In this document: positions 1 to 9,126 of the stretch, piece by piece | Layout: every line of letters starts with the position of its first letter | How positions within the stretch are numbered: the first letter of the stretch is position 1 | Assembly (NCBI GenBank): GCA_963841995.1 | Contig: CAWJEX010000007.1 | Span: forward strand, 186,001 to 250,000 | Length of the DNA: 64,000 nt | Source: DATDPM01 sp963841995 | Lineage (GTDB): Bacteria; Pseudomonadota; Alphaproteobacteria; DATDPM01 | Reading direction: 5' to 3' | The notes under the pieces: model-generated | Databases searched by the model: none | Seen by the model: the letters and a program-made list of their open reading frames with translations, nothing else | Told to the model about the DNA's origin: nothing | Position numbers and translations under genes: made by a program

Positions 1-928
1 CGATTTTGAAAAATTGATCGACAGGGTCGCATCCAGTCGCTCCAACGCCTTCGCCGCTGGATTTATCGTGACCCAAAACGGCACCTATCGCGGCATCGGG
101 GCTGTCCGATTGCTGATGGGTGCCGCCGCCGACCGGCTCGCCCAGCGGCATACCGAAATCCAGCGCGCACAGATGGAAGCCGAGCAGTCGAGCAAGAGCA
201 AGGCGCAATTCCTTGCCGCGGTCAGTCACGAACTGCGTACGCCCTTGAACGCCATCATTGGATTTTCGCAGATCATTGCCGAAGGCACTTTCGGTCCGAA
301 TGACTTCGAACGCTATCGCGGCTATGCCGCGGATATTCAAAACAGCGGTGAGCATCTGCTGGAGATCATCAACGACATTCTCGATATCTCCAAAATTGAA
401 TCGGGCAAATTGGTCTTGCACGAGGAATTCCTGGACATCGAACCTCTCGTCGATGTCACGCTGCGCTTGGTGCGCCAACACGCCTTGGAAAATCAAGTGG
501 CGCTCGCCGTGCGGGTCGGCGGGCCACCCTTCCGCCTGCGCGGCGACAAGCGGTTGCTTCGCCAGCTCCTGCTGAACCTTGTCGCCAACGCCGTAAAATT
601 CACGCCCCCCAACGGCAAGGTGACGGTCTCCGCCCATCGAACGCCGGATGGCGGTTTGTCCGTTGTGGTCGAAGACACCGGCATTGGCATTGCCAGCGAA
701 GACATCCCGAAGGCGATGATGCCATTCGGGCAAGTGGATAGCCGGTTGGGGCGTAAATACGAAGGCACTGGGCTCGGCCTTCCGCTGGCCAAGGCAATGG
801 CAGAGGCCCATGGCGGCACGCTCAAATTGGAAAGCCAGCTCGGCGTCGGAACGACGGTGACGGTGCGGCTGCCCGCCGAACGCTTGATCGAATTGCCGGA
901 AGACGGGCTTCGGAGAGCAGCGGTATGA
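1..928 (+). CDS. Sensor histidine kinase, C-terminal part (5' end outside window)
   Basis: The reading frame is open to the left edge, so the protein starts upstream and its input domain is mostly missing. The visible part holds a short region ending in GTYRGIG, a linker helix, a HisKA dimerisation/phosphoacceptor segment (SHELRTPLNAIIGFSQ, the His being about 72 codons after position 14) and a HATPase_c domain with an N box (LVANAVKF), a G1 box (VEDTGIGI) and a G2 box (EGTGLGLPL). It should autophosphorylate on the His and pass phosphate to a response regulator that is not visible here. No transmembrane segment is seen in this part. Its stop overlaps the start of the downstream protease (ATGA), which suggests translational coupling. 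Confidence 0.9.
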   Translation, partial: DFEKLIDRVASSRSNAFAAGFIVTQNGTYRGIGAVRLLMGAAADRLAQRHTEIQRAQMEAEQSSKSKAQFLAAVSHELRTPLNAIIGFSQIIAEGTFGPNDFERYRGYAADIQNSGEHLLEIINDILDISKIESGKLVLHEEFLDIEPLVDVTLRLVRQHALENQVALAVRVGGPPFRLRGDKRLLRQLLLNLVANAVKFTPPNGKVTVSAHRTPDGGLSVVVEDTGIGIASEDIPKAMMPFGQVDSRLGRKYEGTGLGLPLAKAMAEAHGGTLKLESQLGVGTTVTVRLPAERLIELPEDGLRRAAV

Positions 929-2271
929 GTCATCGGCCGATCGCCGCCATTCTGCAAATTGCGACCGTCGCCGCGATTACCGTCCTCGCGACGGGATCGT
1001 CGGTCGGCGCCGAATTGTCGATTCTCGATTACGACAGCGGCGGCCGTCTAAGGAAATTGCACGACGTGCCGCCCGAAACGCCGCGCGCGTCCGGCCAGAT
1101 CCAATCCGGACAAGCGTCCGACACGGCGTCCCCCGAGAACTTCGACCCCGACAAATGGTTCGAGCCGGATCAGGTGCTGATCGGCAATCCCCCGGCAAAT
1201 TTCGAGGATACGGTCAGGTTCGAAGGCTTCCACGTCCTCCAAAAGGTGCCGCTCAAGGCCCTGGCGATGGACGTCTGGCGCGTCCACACCCCCGATAAAA
1301 TCAGTGTCCGCGACGCGATAGCCCAGCTGCGGCAGGAATTCCGGGGGTTGCTTGTCGATGCCGATCACCTCTATGAGCAAAGTGCTGGACCCGCCGCTGC
1401 GGCGATGGCGAGTCAAACGCGGGCGATCATCGGCTGGAGCGATCTCGATCCAAGCTGCGGCACCGGCATCAAGATCGGCATGGTCGATACGCCGGTCGAT
1501 GTGACCCATCGCGCCTTGGCCGGACAGAAAATCGTCTACCGATCCTTCATTCTGCCGTCGCGCACACCGGCACCGGCCGATCATGGAACTTCCATCGCCG
1601 CGATGCTGGTCGGCAAGCCGGGAAAGGACGGCTTCGGCGGTCTCTTGCCGGGGGCGGAGCTGCTGGCCGGAAATATATTCACCTTCAACGATCAGGGCGC
1701 CGAAATGGCCGATGTGGTCGCGCTTCTGCGCGCCCTCGACTGGTTGACCGCCGAGAAAGTACAGGTGGTCAATCTCAGCATGGCGGGCGCCGACAATCAG
1801 CTGATGCACCATGTGGTCGAGCAAGCAGGGGCCCGCGGCATGGTCCTCGTGGCCGCGGTCGGCAATTGGGGCACAACCGACCGACCGGCCTATCCGGCGG
1901 CCTATGCCCAGGCCATCGGGGTTACCGCCGTCGACGCCAACGACTTCATTTATTCTTACGCGAACCGCGGTTCCTATGTCGCCTTTGCAGCGCCGGGCGT
2001 CCAAATCTGGACCGCGGTGCCGGGGGGAGGCCGGTTCCAAAGCGGAACGTCGTTCGCGGTGCCCTATTTGACGAGCGTCATTGCGACCGAAATGGCGGCA
2101 GGGCGGGCACCTTCGGCCGAACGCATTCGCGAACTCCTGAGTCACGAAGCAGTCGATCTCGGTCCGCCCGGCAAAGACGATACTTTCGGTTGGGGGCTCA
2201 TCGGAACGCCGCCTTTGTGCAATCAAGGCGGTGCGCCGCAGAATCCCGATGCGGCCGATGCCGCTCACTAA
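925..2271 (+). CDS. Secreted subtilisin-like (S8) serine protease
   Basis: The protein has 448 residues. A hydrophobic N-terminus with a likely signal-peptidase site near residue 28 (SSVGA) predicts export. Residues 80-150 resemble a propeptide region. The S8 triad is intact: Asp188 in GMVDTPVD, His220 in DHGTSIA and Ser376 in GTSFAVP; Asn314 in AAVGNWG fits the oxyanion-hole residue. The Asp motif is DTP rather than the usual DTG. The ATG overlaps the stop of the kinase gene by four bases, so protease and kinase are probably made together. One inferred role is processing an envelope signal or matrix protein; the substrate cannot be told from sequence. Confidence 0.85.
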   Translation: MSHRPIAAILQIATVAAITVLATGSSVGAELSILDYDSGGRLRKLHDVPPETPRASGQIQSGQASDTASPENFDPDKWFEPDQVLIGNPPANFEDTVRFEGFHVLQKVPLKALAMDVWRVHTPDKISVRDAIAQLRQEFRGLLVDADHLYEQSAGPAAAAMASQTRAIIGWSDLDPSCGTGIKIGMVDTPVDVTHRALAGQKIVYRSFILPSRTPAPADHGTSIAAMLVGKPGKDGFGGLLPGAELLAGNIFTFNDQGAEMADVVALLRALDWLTAEKVQVVNLSMAGADNQLMHHVVEQAGARGMVLVAAVGNWGTTDRPAYPAAYAQAIGVTAVDANDFIYSYANRGSYVAFAAPGVQIWTAVPGGGRFQSGTSFAVPYLTSVIATEMAAGRAPSAERIRELLSHEAVDLGPPGKDDTFGWGLIGTPPLCNQGGAPQNPDAADAAH

Positions 2272-2365
2272 TCGACTTCTAGGGAGGGCTTCGGAAGAGA
2301 GCGCGTTGCGGGAATCGTCTTCCTGTGTCAAAAATCGCCGCTGTGATTGAAATCGCCGGTCGACT

Positions 2366-3388
2366 GTGAACCTTCCGATCCGACTTGCCCGTGCGCTGTG
2401 CGGTTTGCTGGCTTTGCTTTGGGCCGGGACTGTCTTGGCCGATGACGTTACCCCACCCGACAATGGCGCCTTTGCCGCCTGGCTTGCCGATCTGCGCGCC
2501 GAAGCGCTGTCGCGGGGGATTTCGCAAAATACCGTCGATACCGCCCTTGCCGATGTCACACCGATCGAAAGCGTGATTGAGCGCGATCGTACACAGCCCG
2601 AATTCACCCAGACCCTGGATCAATACTTAAATAAGCGGGTCACCGAGGACTTGGTTTCACAAGGGCAACAACTGCTCAAAGAGAACCGGGCCCTGCTCGA
2701 ACGCGATTACAAAAAATACGGAGTTCAGCCGCGCTTCGTCGTGGCGTTGTGGGGGATAGAAACCAAGTATGGGCGCTATACCGGTGGTTTCGGGGTCATT
2801 CAGGCGCTCGTGACGCTCGCCTATGACGATCGGCGCAAGGACAAGTTTCGTGAGGAGTTGTTCTTCGCCCTTGAGATTCTGGATGAAGGCGATATCAAGC
2901 TTGCCGACATGACCGGGTCGTGGGCGGGTGCCATGGGACAGAGCCAGTTCATGCCGTCGGTGTTCTTCAAATATGCGGTCGACGGCGACGGCGACGGCAA
3001 ACGCGACATCTGGACCGACAAGGCGGACATCTTCGCATCGGCCGCCAATTACCTTTCCCAGTCGGGATGGAAAGGCGACCAAACTTGGGGCCGTGAGGTT
3101 CAGCTGCCGCCGGATTTCGACGCCTCCCTGGCCGACCCCTTCGACAAACAAAGCGATCACGAGAAGCTGCGCAAGAAGCTGAGCGAATGGCAGAAGCTTG
3201 GCGTACGCCGCGCCGACGGGGGACCGTTGCCCGGCCGCGATCTCGAGGCGGCACTCATCCTGCCCGATGGGCGGGACGGCAAGGCCTATCTCGTCTACGA
3301 CAATTTCCGCGTATTGCTGACCTGGAATCCGGCATTCCTGTTCGCCGTTACGGTGGGCACGCTTGCCGATAAGCTGGATGATGAATAA
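2366..3388 (+). CDS. mltB: Lytic murein transglycosylase, MltB family
   Basis: This 340-residue protein starts with GTG and has a signal peptide cleaved near residue 25 (VLA-DD). No lipobox Cys is present, so it is likely periplasmic rather than a lipoprotein. The SLT_2/MltB catalytic domain is clear: WGIETKYGRYTGG carries the catalytic Glu at about residue 132, and AMGQSQFMPS and GDGDGKRDIW are family-typical. The enzyme cleaves the MurNAc-GlcNAc bond of peptidoglycan and forms 1,6-anhydro ends. It is followed by rlpA and a D,D-carboxypeptidase, making a cell-wall remodelling cluster. Confidence 0.92.
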   Translation: MNLPIRLARALCGLLALLWAGTVLADDVTPPDNGAFAAWLADLRAEALSRGISQNTVDTALADVTPIESVIERDRTQPEFTQTLDQYLNKRVTEDLVSQGQQLLKENRALLERDYKKYGVQPRFVVALWGIETKYGRYTGGFGVIQALVTLAYDDRRKDKFREELFFALEILDEGDIKLADMTGSWAGAMGQSQFMPSVFFKYAVDGDGDGKRDIWTDKADIFASAANYLSQSGWKGDQTWGREVQLPPDFDASLADPFDKQSDHEKLRKKLSEWQKLGVRRADGGPLPGRDLEAALILPDGRDGKAYLVYDNFRVLLTWNPAFLFAVTVGTLADKLDDE

Positions 3389-3420
3389 GCTTGCGTCGAT
3401 TTCGCCTGCGGGGGAGCCGC

Positions 3421-4413
3421 ATGCTCGCTTCTAGGCGCTGGATCGCGCCCTGTCTGATTGCCGCGTCGGCGCTCATGCTGGACTCCTGCGCGGAAACCGA
3501 AATCGTCGCCAATACCACCAAAGAAATCGCCAAGGCTTCGACTCCGGCGGCGAAGTCGTCTCCGGTCTATAAGGTGGGCAAGCCCTATCAGGTGGACGGC
3601 GTTTGGTATTACCCCGGTGCGGACTACAGTTACGTCGCGACCGGCATCGCTTCGTGGTATGGGCCGGATTTCCACGGCAAGCTCACGGCGAACGGCGAAG
3701 TCTTCGACATGAACGAGGTAACCGGCGCGCACAAGACCCTGCCGCTGCCGACTATTGCCCGCGTCACCAATTTGGACAACGGCCGATCGATCATGGTGCA
3801 AATCAACGATCGCGGACCGTTCGTGAACGCACGGATTATCGACCTTTCGCGCCGCGCGGCGCAGCTTTTAGGCTTCGAGCAGGCCGGAACCGCCAAGGTT
3901 CGGGTCGAGGTGGAGGCCGATCAAAGCCGGCAGCTGGCTCTATCCCTGCCGCACGATTCGAACGAGGCCGTGCCGGCACCCGCCGTCATTGCGGCGCCGC
4001 GGGCCCCTGTCGAAGCCCAAACCTTGCCGCCGCCTGGGCAATCGGCCGCGGCAAGCCCGCCGCCCGCCGCTCCCTCTCCGGCTCCGGCGAAACCAGCTCC
4101 GCTCCTCCAGGCGGCGGCGGATCCGCCGCCGACGGCCGTCAAAGCGCCGCCACCGGTCGTCACCCAAGTCGCGCCCGGGCCGACCAATGTCTATGTTCAG
4201 GCCGGCGCGTTCAGCCAGTTCGACAATGCCAATCGTTTGCGTGCCCAATTATCGACCCTTGGCGATGCCAAGATTTCGCCGGTCTTGGTCAACAATCAAC
4301 AATTGTTCCGGGTGCGGCTGGGACCGCTTAATAATGTCGGCGCCGCCGATCAGCTGTTGGAGCGAATCATCAAGGCGGGCTATAAGAACGCGGAATTGAT
4401 CGTTGCCGAATAG
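3421..4413 (+). CDS. rlpA: Septal ring lytic transglycosylase RlpA (lipoprotein)
   Basis: The chosen ATG has a GGGGAG Shine-Dalgarno; an in-frame TTG at 3391, just after the mltB stop, is an alternative. Read from the ATG there are 330 residues. A hydrophobic leader ends in MLDSC, giving a plausible lipobox with Cys23. A double-psi beta-barrel domain follows (GIASWYGPDFHG, INDRGPF, RIIDLSRRAAQLLGF), then a Pro/Ala-rich linker of about 80 residues, then a C-terminal SPOR domain of about 75 residues (VYVQAGAFSQFDNA, FRVRLGPL) that should bind denuded glycan at the septum. RlpA proteins cleave or organise septal peptidoglycan. Confidence 0.93.
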   Translation: MLASRRWIAPCLIAASALMLDSCAETEIVANTTKEIAKASTPAAKSSPVYKVGKPYQVDGVWYYPGADYSYVATGIASWYGPDFHGKLTANGEVFDMNEVTGAHKTLPLPTIARVTNLDNGRSIMVQINDRGPFVNARIIDLSRRAAQLLGFEQAGTAKVRVEVEADQSRQLALSLPHDSNEAVPAPAVIAAPRAPVEAQTLPPPGQSAAASPPPAAPSPAPAKPAPLLQAAADPPPTAVKAPPPVVTQVAPGPTNVYVQAGAFSQFDNANRLRAQLSTLGDAKISPVLVNNQQLFRVRLGPLNNVGAADQLLERIIKAGYKNAELIVAE

Positions 4414-4458
4414 CGCCCCGAAGCCGCGCCCGAACGCCTGCAAAGCAAGAAGGAAACG

Positions 4459-5622
4459 ATGATCCATAGGCTCGCAATCGATTTTGTTCCCGGTATTTTT
4501 CGCACTTCCGCCGCCGGGCTGCTCACCCTCGTCCTGCTGGCCGGTCCGGCGCGGGCGATCGAAACGGAAGCCAAACAAGCCTTCATTGTCGATTACGACA
4601 CCGGCGCCGTCCTGCTGGAAAAGAGCGCCGACGAGCAAATGCATCCGTCGTCCATGAGCAAGCTGATGACGCTCTACGTGCTCTTCGATCACCTGAAGAG
4701 CGGAAGCGTCAAACTCGATGACGAACTGCCGGTCAGCGACAAGGCGTGGAAGATGGGCGGCAGCAAGATGTTCGTCCCTAACGGCGGCAAGGTGAAGGTC
4801 GAGGATTTAGTCCGCGGGATCGCAATTCAGTCCGGCAACGACGCCTGCATCGTCGTCGCCGAAGGCATCGCCGGAAGCGAAGACGCCTTCGTCGATCAGA
4901 TGAATCATACGGCAAAGCAGATCGGCTTAACGAATTCGACGTTCAAGAATGCCACCGGCTGGCCCGATCCCGGGCATCTGATGACGGCGCGCGACCTCGC
5001 CATCCTGGCGCGCCACCTCATCGCCGACTTTCCCGAGTACTATCGCTATTTCAGCGAGATCGACTTCACCTATAACGGAATCAAACAGGGCAACCGCAAT
5101 CCCCTCCTTTACAAGAATCTGGGAGCCGACGGCCTGAAGACCGGTCACACCGATGAGGGGGGATATGGAGAAGTAGGCTCTGCCAAGCGCGGAGACCGGC
5201 GGCTCATCGTCGTCCTCAACGGCATGGAAACCATGAAATTCCGCGCCGAGGAATCCGAAAAGCTCATCGATTGGGGTTTCAACGAGTACAACAATTACGC
5301 CTTGCTCAAGGCCGGCGACACGATAAGCGACGCCGAGGTCTGGCTCGGCAATGCGCCGACAGTGCCTTTGGTCGTGCCATCGAACGTGGTCGTCACCTTG
5401 CCGCGCAAGGCGCGCCGAGGGATGAAAGTTACCGTTTCATACGACGGCCCCATCCCGGCGCCCATCGCCAAAGGCGCGCCGATCGCGAAACTCGTGGTTA
5501 CGGCACCTGACATCGATCCGATACAGATCCCGCTCGTCGCCGGTGCGGACGTCGGCACCCTCGGCTTCACAGGCCGCATCACCGCGGCGCTCGAACACGT
5601 CATCTGGGGCCAGACAAAGTGA
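4459..5622 (+). CDS. dacC: D-alanyl-D-alanine carboxypeptidase (PBP5/6, S11 family)
   Basis: The protein has 387 residues with a signal peptide (cleavage near ARA, residue 33). All three penicillin-binding motifs are present: SMSK starting at Ser65, SGN at 125-127 and KTG at 227-229 (KTGHT). The C-terminal 100 residues match the PBP5 beta-domain. It removes the terminal D-Ala from pentapeptides in the periplasm. Start choice is supported by AGAAGGAAACG just upstream of ATG. It lies 45 nt after rlpA and just before tmk, an arrangement common in alphaproteobacteria. The symbol dacC follows that family use; dacA is equally possible. Confidence 0.92.
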   Translation: MIHRLAIDFVPGIFRTSAAGLLTLVLLAGPARAIETEAKQAFIVDYDTGAVLLEKSADEQMHPSSMSKLMTLYVLFDHLKSGSVKLDDELPVSDKAWKMGGSKMFVPNGGKVKVEDLVRGIAIQSGNDACIVVAEGIAGSEDAFVDQMNHTAKQIGLTNSTFKNATGWPDPGHLMTARDLAILARHLIADFPEYYRYFSEIDFTYNGIKQGNRNPLLYKNLGADGLKTGHTDEGGYGEVGSAKRGDRRLIVVLNGMETMKFRAEESEKLIDWGFNEYNNYALLKAGDTISDAEVWLGNAPTVPLVVPSNVVVTLPRKARRGMKVTVSYDGPIPAPIAKGAPIAKLVVTAPDIDPIQIPLVAGADVGTLGFTGRITAALEHVIWGQTK

Positions 5623-5662
5623 TCGCCGCGCGACCGCCGGGTTTTCCAGGAGCGGCGCATTA

Positions 5663-6292
5663 GTGTCCCAATTCATCACGCTCGAAGGGGGAGAGGGCGC
5701 CGGCAAATCGACGCAAATCCGCCTTCTTGCCGAATGGCTCCGTGCCGGCGGCCTTGACGTCATCACCACCCGAGAACCCGGCGGATCGCCGGGCGGCGAA
5801 GAAATCCGCGCCCTTCTGGTCGATGGCGAAGCCCATCGCTGGGATGCCCTGACCGAAGCGATGCTTCATTGCGCCGCCCGGCGCGATCACCTTGCCAATA
5901 CCGTCGAACCGGCATTGCGCTCCGGGCGTTTCGTGATTTCCGACCGCTTCGCGGATTCGACGCTGGCTTATCAAGGATACGGGCTCGGGCTCGACGGCGA
6001 AACCATCGCAACGCTGAACAAGATCGCAACCGGCGGCCGCAACCCCGATCTGACGATCATCCTCGACGTGCCGGTGGAGGAGGGATTGAGACGCGCGAAC
6101 GCACGGGGGGGCAGCGCGCGCTACGAACGCATGGGCAGCGGTTTTCACGAGCGGCTGCGAAAAGGCTTTCTCGAAATCGCCAAACGCGAACCCCAACGCT
6201 GCGCGGTCGTCAATGCCTGGCGGCCCGTTCCCGAAGTCGAAAGCGCGATCCGCGACGTGGTACGATCGCGTCTGAAATTGAAACTTCCGTGA
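5663..6292 (+). CDS. tmk: Thymidylate kinase
   Basis: A GTG start at 5663 preceded by CCAGGAG gives 209 residues, the usual length; the open frame runs further upstream but overlaps dacC without homology. The P-loop is EGGEGAGKST near the N-terminus, the DR(Y/F) motif is SDRFADSTLAYQG, and the LID is near RGGSARYERMG. It phosphorylates dTMP to dTDP for DNA synthesis. holB follows after 7 nt, so the two replication genes are likely co-transcribed. Confidence 0.95.
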   Translation: MSQFITLEGGEGAGKSTQIRLLAEWLRAGGLDVITTREPGGSPGGEEIRALLVDGEAHRWDALTEAMLHCAARRDHLANTVEPALRSGRFVISDRFADSTLAYQGYGLGLDGETIATLNKIATGGRNPDLTIILDVPVEEGLRRANARGGSARYERMGSGFHERLRKGFLEIAKREPQRCAVVNAWRPVPEVESAIRDVVRSRLKLKLP

Positions 6293-6299
6293 GCATTCC

Positions 6300-7364
6300 G
6301 TGAGCGACGACGAAAAAACCTGGCCGGAGCCGCGTGCCAATCCGGACCTCATCGGCCACGAGACGGCGGAAACCGCACTCCTCTACTCCTTGCGGTCGGG
6401 CCGGATGCCTCATGCCTGGTTGTTCTGCGGACCGGAAGGAATCGGGAAGGCGACCCTGGCCTTCCGCTTTGCGCGCTATTTGCTCGCCGGTGCCGCACCC
6501 ACTGCCGGGCTATTTGGCGTAGCAAGTGAACTCGATCTCGATCCCACCAACGCCGTCTTCAAACGGGTCGCCGCGGGAGGTCACGCCGACTTGCTGACCG
6601 TCAGCATCGGCCGCAATCCCGACACCGGCAAGATGCGCAGCGAAATCGTGGTCGAGGACGTGCGCGGTGTCTCGAGTTTCCTGCACATGACCCCCGCCGA
6701 AGGCGGTTATCGCGTGGTGGTCGTCGACAGCGTCGACGCGATAAATCGCAATGCCGCCAACGCGCTTCTGAAGATTTTGGAAGAACCGCCGGCGCAAGCG
6801 GTGCTGCTTCTCGTTTGCCACGCGCCGGGCCGGGTCCCGGCCACCATCCGGTCGCGCTGCCGCAAGCTCGTCTTGCATCCCCTCGGCGCACAGCAAATGG
6901 ATGGGCTGTTGGCCCGCTATCTGCCCGAATTATCGCAAGCGGACCGGCTGTCGATCGCCGAACTCGCCGAGGGATCACCGGGCAAGGCATTGACCCTTGC
7001 CAGCCATGGCGGTCTCGAACTCTATAAGGAGATGATGACCCTGATCGCGAAGGGGAACGGAACCGCCATTGCCAAGTTCTGGGAAAAGACCGGGAGGGAC
7101 GAAGAAGGGTTTCGGACCGCCGCCTCGCTTTACCTCTGGTGGCTGGCCCGCGCTGTTCGCGGCGCCGCATCGGGCAACACGCAAGAGATCGTTCCGGGAG
7201 AAGCGGCCGCACTCGCCCGCATTGCTTCGGCGGGCAGCCTTGATCGTCTGGTCGAGCTGTGGGAAAAAGCGGGCCGGCTTTTCGCCCGGGCGGAAAGCGT
7301 CAATCTGGAGCGCAAGCAGGTGGGGTTGAGCGCCTTTCTCGCCTTCGAGAACACCTTAACCTAA
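6300..7364 (+). CDS. holB: DNA polymerase III subunit delta'
   Basis: The protein has 354 residues and starts with GTG. It is an AAA+ clamp-loader subunit: Walker-A-like FCGPEGIGKATLAFRFARYLL, a Walker-B region (RVVVVDSVDAINRNAANALLKILEEPP) and the SRC motif in TIRSRCRKL. The zinc-binding Cys cluster of the enterobacterial protein is absent, as is common in alphaproteobacterial delta'. It works with tau/gamma and delta to load the beta clamp. It follows tmk closely and precedes metG by 78 nt. Confidence 0.93.
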   Translation: MSDDEKTWPEPRANPDLIGHETAETALLYSLRSGRMPHAWLFCGPEGIGKATLAFRFARYLLAGAAPTAGLFGVASELDLDPTNAVFKRVAAGGHADLLTVSIGRNPDTGKMRSEIVVEDVRGVSSFLHMTPAEGGYRVVVVDSVDAINRNAANALLKILEEPPAQAVLLLVCHAPGRVPATIRSRCRKLVLHPLGAQQMDGLLARYLPELSQADRLSIAELAEGSPGKALTLASHGGLELYKEMMTLIAKGNGTAIAKFWEKTGRDEEGFRTAASLYLWWLARAVRGAASGNTQEIVPGEAAALARIASAGSLDRLVELWEKAGRLFARAESVNLERKQVGLSAFLAFENTLT

Positions 7365-7442
7365 AATCTGAAATCCGCGATCTTAAGGCTGGATTCCACA
7401 TTCGGTGCGGCGAATCCATCACGGCAGGCCAAGCGGGTAGGA

Positions 7443-9017
7443 ATGTCCAAACCGTTTTTCATCACCACGCCGATCTATTACGTGAACGATGCGCCGCATA
7501 TCGGCCATGCGTATACGACGCTGGCTTGCGACGTGCTGGCGCGGTTCATGAGGCTCGACGGACGCCGCGTCATGTTCCTGACCGGCACCGACGAGCACGG
7601 GCAAAAAGTGGAGAAAGCGGCGGCCCTCGCCGGCAAGGACCCGCAAAGCTTTGCCGACGAGGTTTCGCAGAATTTCCGCCGGCTGACCAAGATCATGAAC
7701 TTCAGCAATGACGATTTCATCCGCACCACCGAGCCGCGGCATAAGCTCGCGATTCAGGCGCTGTGGCGCGAAATGGCGACCCGCGGGCATATTTATCGCG
7801 GCAGCTATGCCGGCTGGTACGCCGTGCGCGACGAAGCGTTCTACGCCGAATCGGAACTCGCTGTCGGCTCTAGCGGCAAGAAATTGGCGCCCTCCGGCGC
7901 CGAAGTCGAATGGGTGGAAGAGCCCAGCTATTTCTTCGATCTCTCGAAATGGCAAGAGCCGCTGTTGAAATTCTACGCGGACAATCCCGATTGCATCGGA
8001 CCGGAATCGCGGCGGAACGAAGTCATCAGCTTCGTCAAATCCGGCTTGCGCGATCTGTCAATCTCGCGCACCACCTTCAAATGGGGAATCCCGGTTCCCG
8101 ACGATCCCGACCACATTATGTACGTATGGCTCGACGCGCTCGGCAACTACATCACCGCCGTCGGCTATCCGGAAATTCAGGGCGAGACATTCTCGACCTT
8201 TTGGCCTGCCAATCTTCACATGGTGGGGAAAGATATTTTGCGCTTCCACGCCGTGTATTGGCCGGCCTTTCTGATGGCCGCGGGCCTCAAGCCGGCCAAG
8301 CGGGTCTTTGCCCATGGCTGGTGGACCAATGAGGGGCAGAAGATCTCAAAATCCGTCGGCAACATCATCGATCCCTTCGCCTTGGTCGAACGATACGGAC
8401 TCGATCCGGTGCGCTATTTCTTGATGCGCGAGGTGCCGTTCGGGCTCGACGGCGATTTTTCCCATCGTGCCATGATCCATCGCACCAACAGCGATCTTGC
8501 CAACGACTACGGCAATCTGGTGCAGCGCGTGCTGTCGATGATCAACAAGAATTGCGGCGCGCAAATTCCCGAATTCGGAACCTTCACGCCGGAAGACGAA
8601 GCGATGCTGACGGCGGTGCCCAAGTCGCTCAATTCCTTGCGCCGGGCGATGAGTGCCCAAGCCTTCAACGACGTCCTCGATCAGATCTGGGCGGTGATCA
8701 GAGCCGGCAATCGCTATGTGGACGAGCAAGCGCCCTGGGCGCTGAAGAAAACCGATGCCAAGCGCATGGGAACGGTACTTTACGTGCTGGCGGAGACGAT
8801 CCGCCACGTCGCCATTTTGACCCAGCCTTTCGTGCCGGCGGCGTCCGCCAAAATTCTCGATCAGCTTGCGGTGCTTCAGGAGCGCCGCAAGCTGTCGCAT
8901 CTCGATCCCGCCTACCGTCTCTCCTCCGGCACGCCGCTGCCGAAGCCGGAAGGCGTTTTTCCGCGCTATGTCGAAAGCGAACCGGCGCCGGAATCGGAAT
9001 CCAATTCCGATCGATAA
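7443..9017 (+). CDS. metG: Methionyl-tRNA synthetase
   Basis: The protein has 524 residues. Class I motifs are PHIGH at residues 18-22 and KISKS near residue 300. TGTDEHG and the YYVNDAPHIGHAY region are characteristic of MetRS. The Cys-rich zinc knuckle of the E. coli enzyme is not present and the C-terminal dimerisation domain is missing, which fits the shorter MetG type common in alphaproteobacteria. It charges tRNA-Met for initiation and elongation. The position holB-metG-tatD is a conserved neighbourhood. Confidence 0.96.
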   Translation: MSKPFFITTPIYYVNDAPHIGHAYTTLACDVLARFMRLDGRRVMFLTGTDEHGQKVEKAAALAGKDPQSFADEVSQNFRRLTKIMNFSNDDFIRTTEPRHKLAIQALWREMATRGHIYRGSYAGWYAVRDEAFYAESELAVGSSGKKLAPSGAEVEWVEEPSYFFDLSKWQEPLLKFYADNPDCIGPESRRNEVISFVKSGLRDLSISRTTFKWGIPVPDDPDHIMYVWLDALGNYITAVGYPEIQGETFSTFWPANLHMVGKDILRFHAVYWPAFLMAAGLKPAKRVFAHGWWTNEGQKISKSVGNIIDPFALVERYGLDPVRYFLMREVPFGLDGDFSHRAMIHRTNSDLANDYGNLVQRVLSMINKNCGAQIPEFGTFTPEDEAMLTAVPKSLNSLRRAMSAQAFNDVLDQIWAVIRAGNRYVDEQAPWALKKTDAKRMGTVLYVLAETIRHVAILTQPFVPAASAKILDQLAVLQERRKLSHLDPAYRLSSGTPLPKPEGVFPRYVESEPAPESESNSDR

Positions 9018-9126
9018 TCGGCAATGGCGGTCGGGTTGCGGCCACTAAGGCATAACCGCCTTGACGCATGCGGTTCCGGCGATATGTTCGCGCCAGGATC
9101 GCAATAATTCTGGGTGACCGAAGACC

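Noticed and set aside
1048..2607. 519-codon minus-strand open frame opposite the S8 protease
   Set aside because: It is a GC-rich shadow of a gene with intact catalytic motifs; the antisense product is low-complexity and has no recognisable domain.
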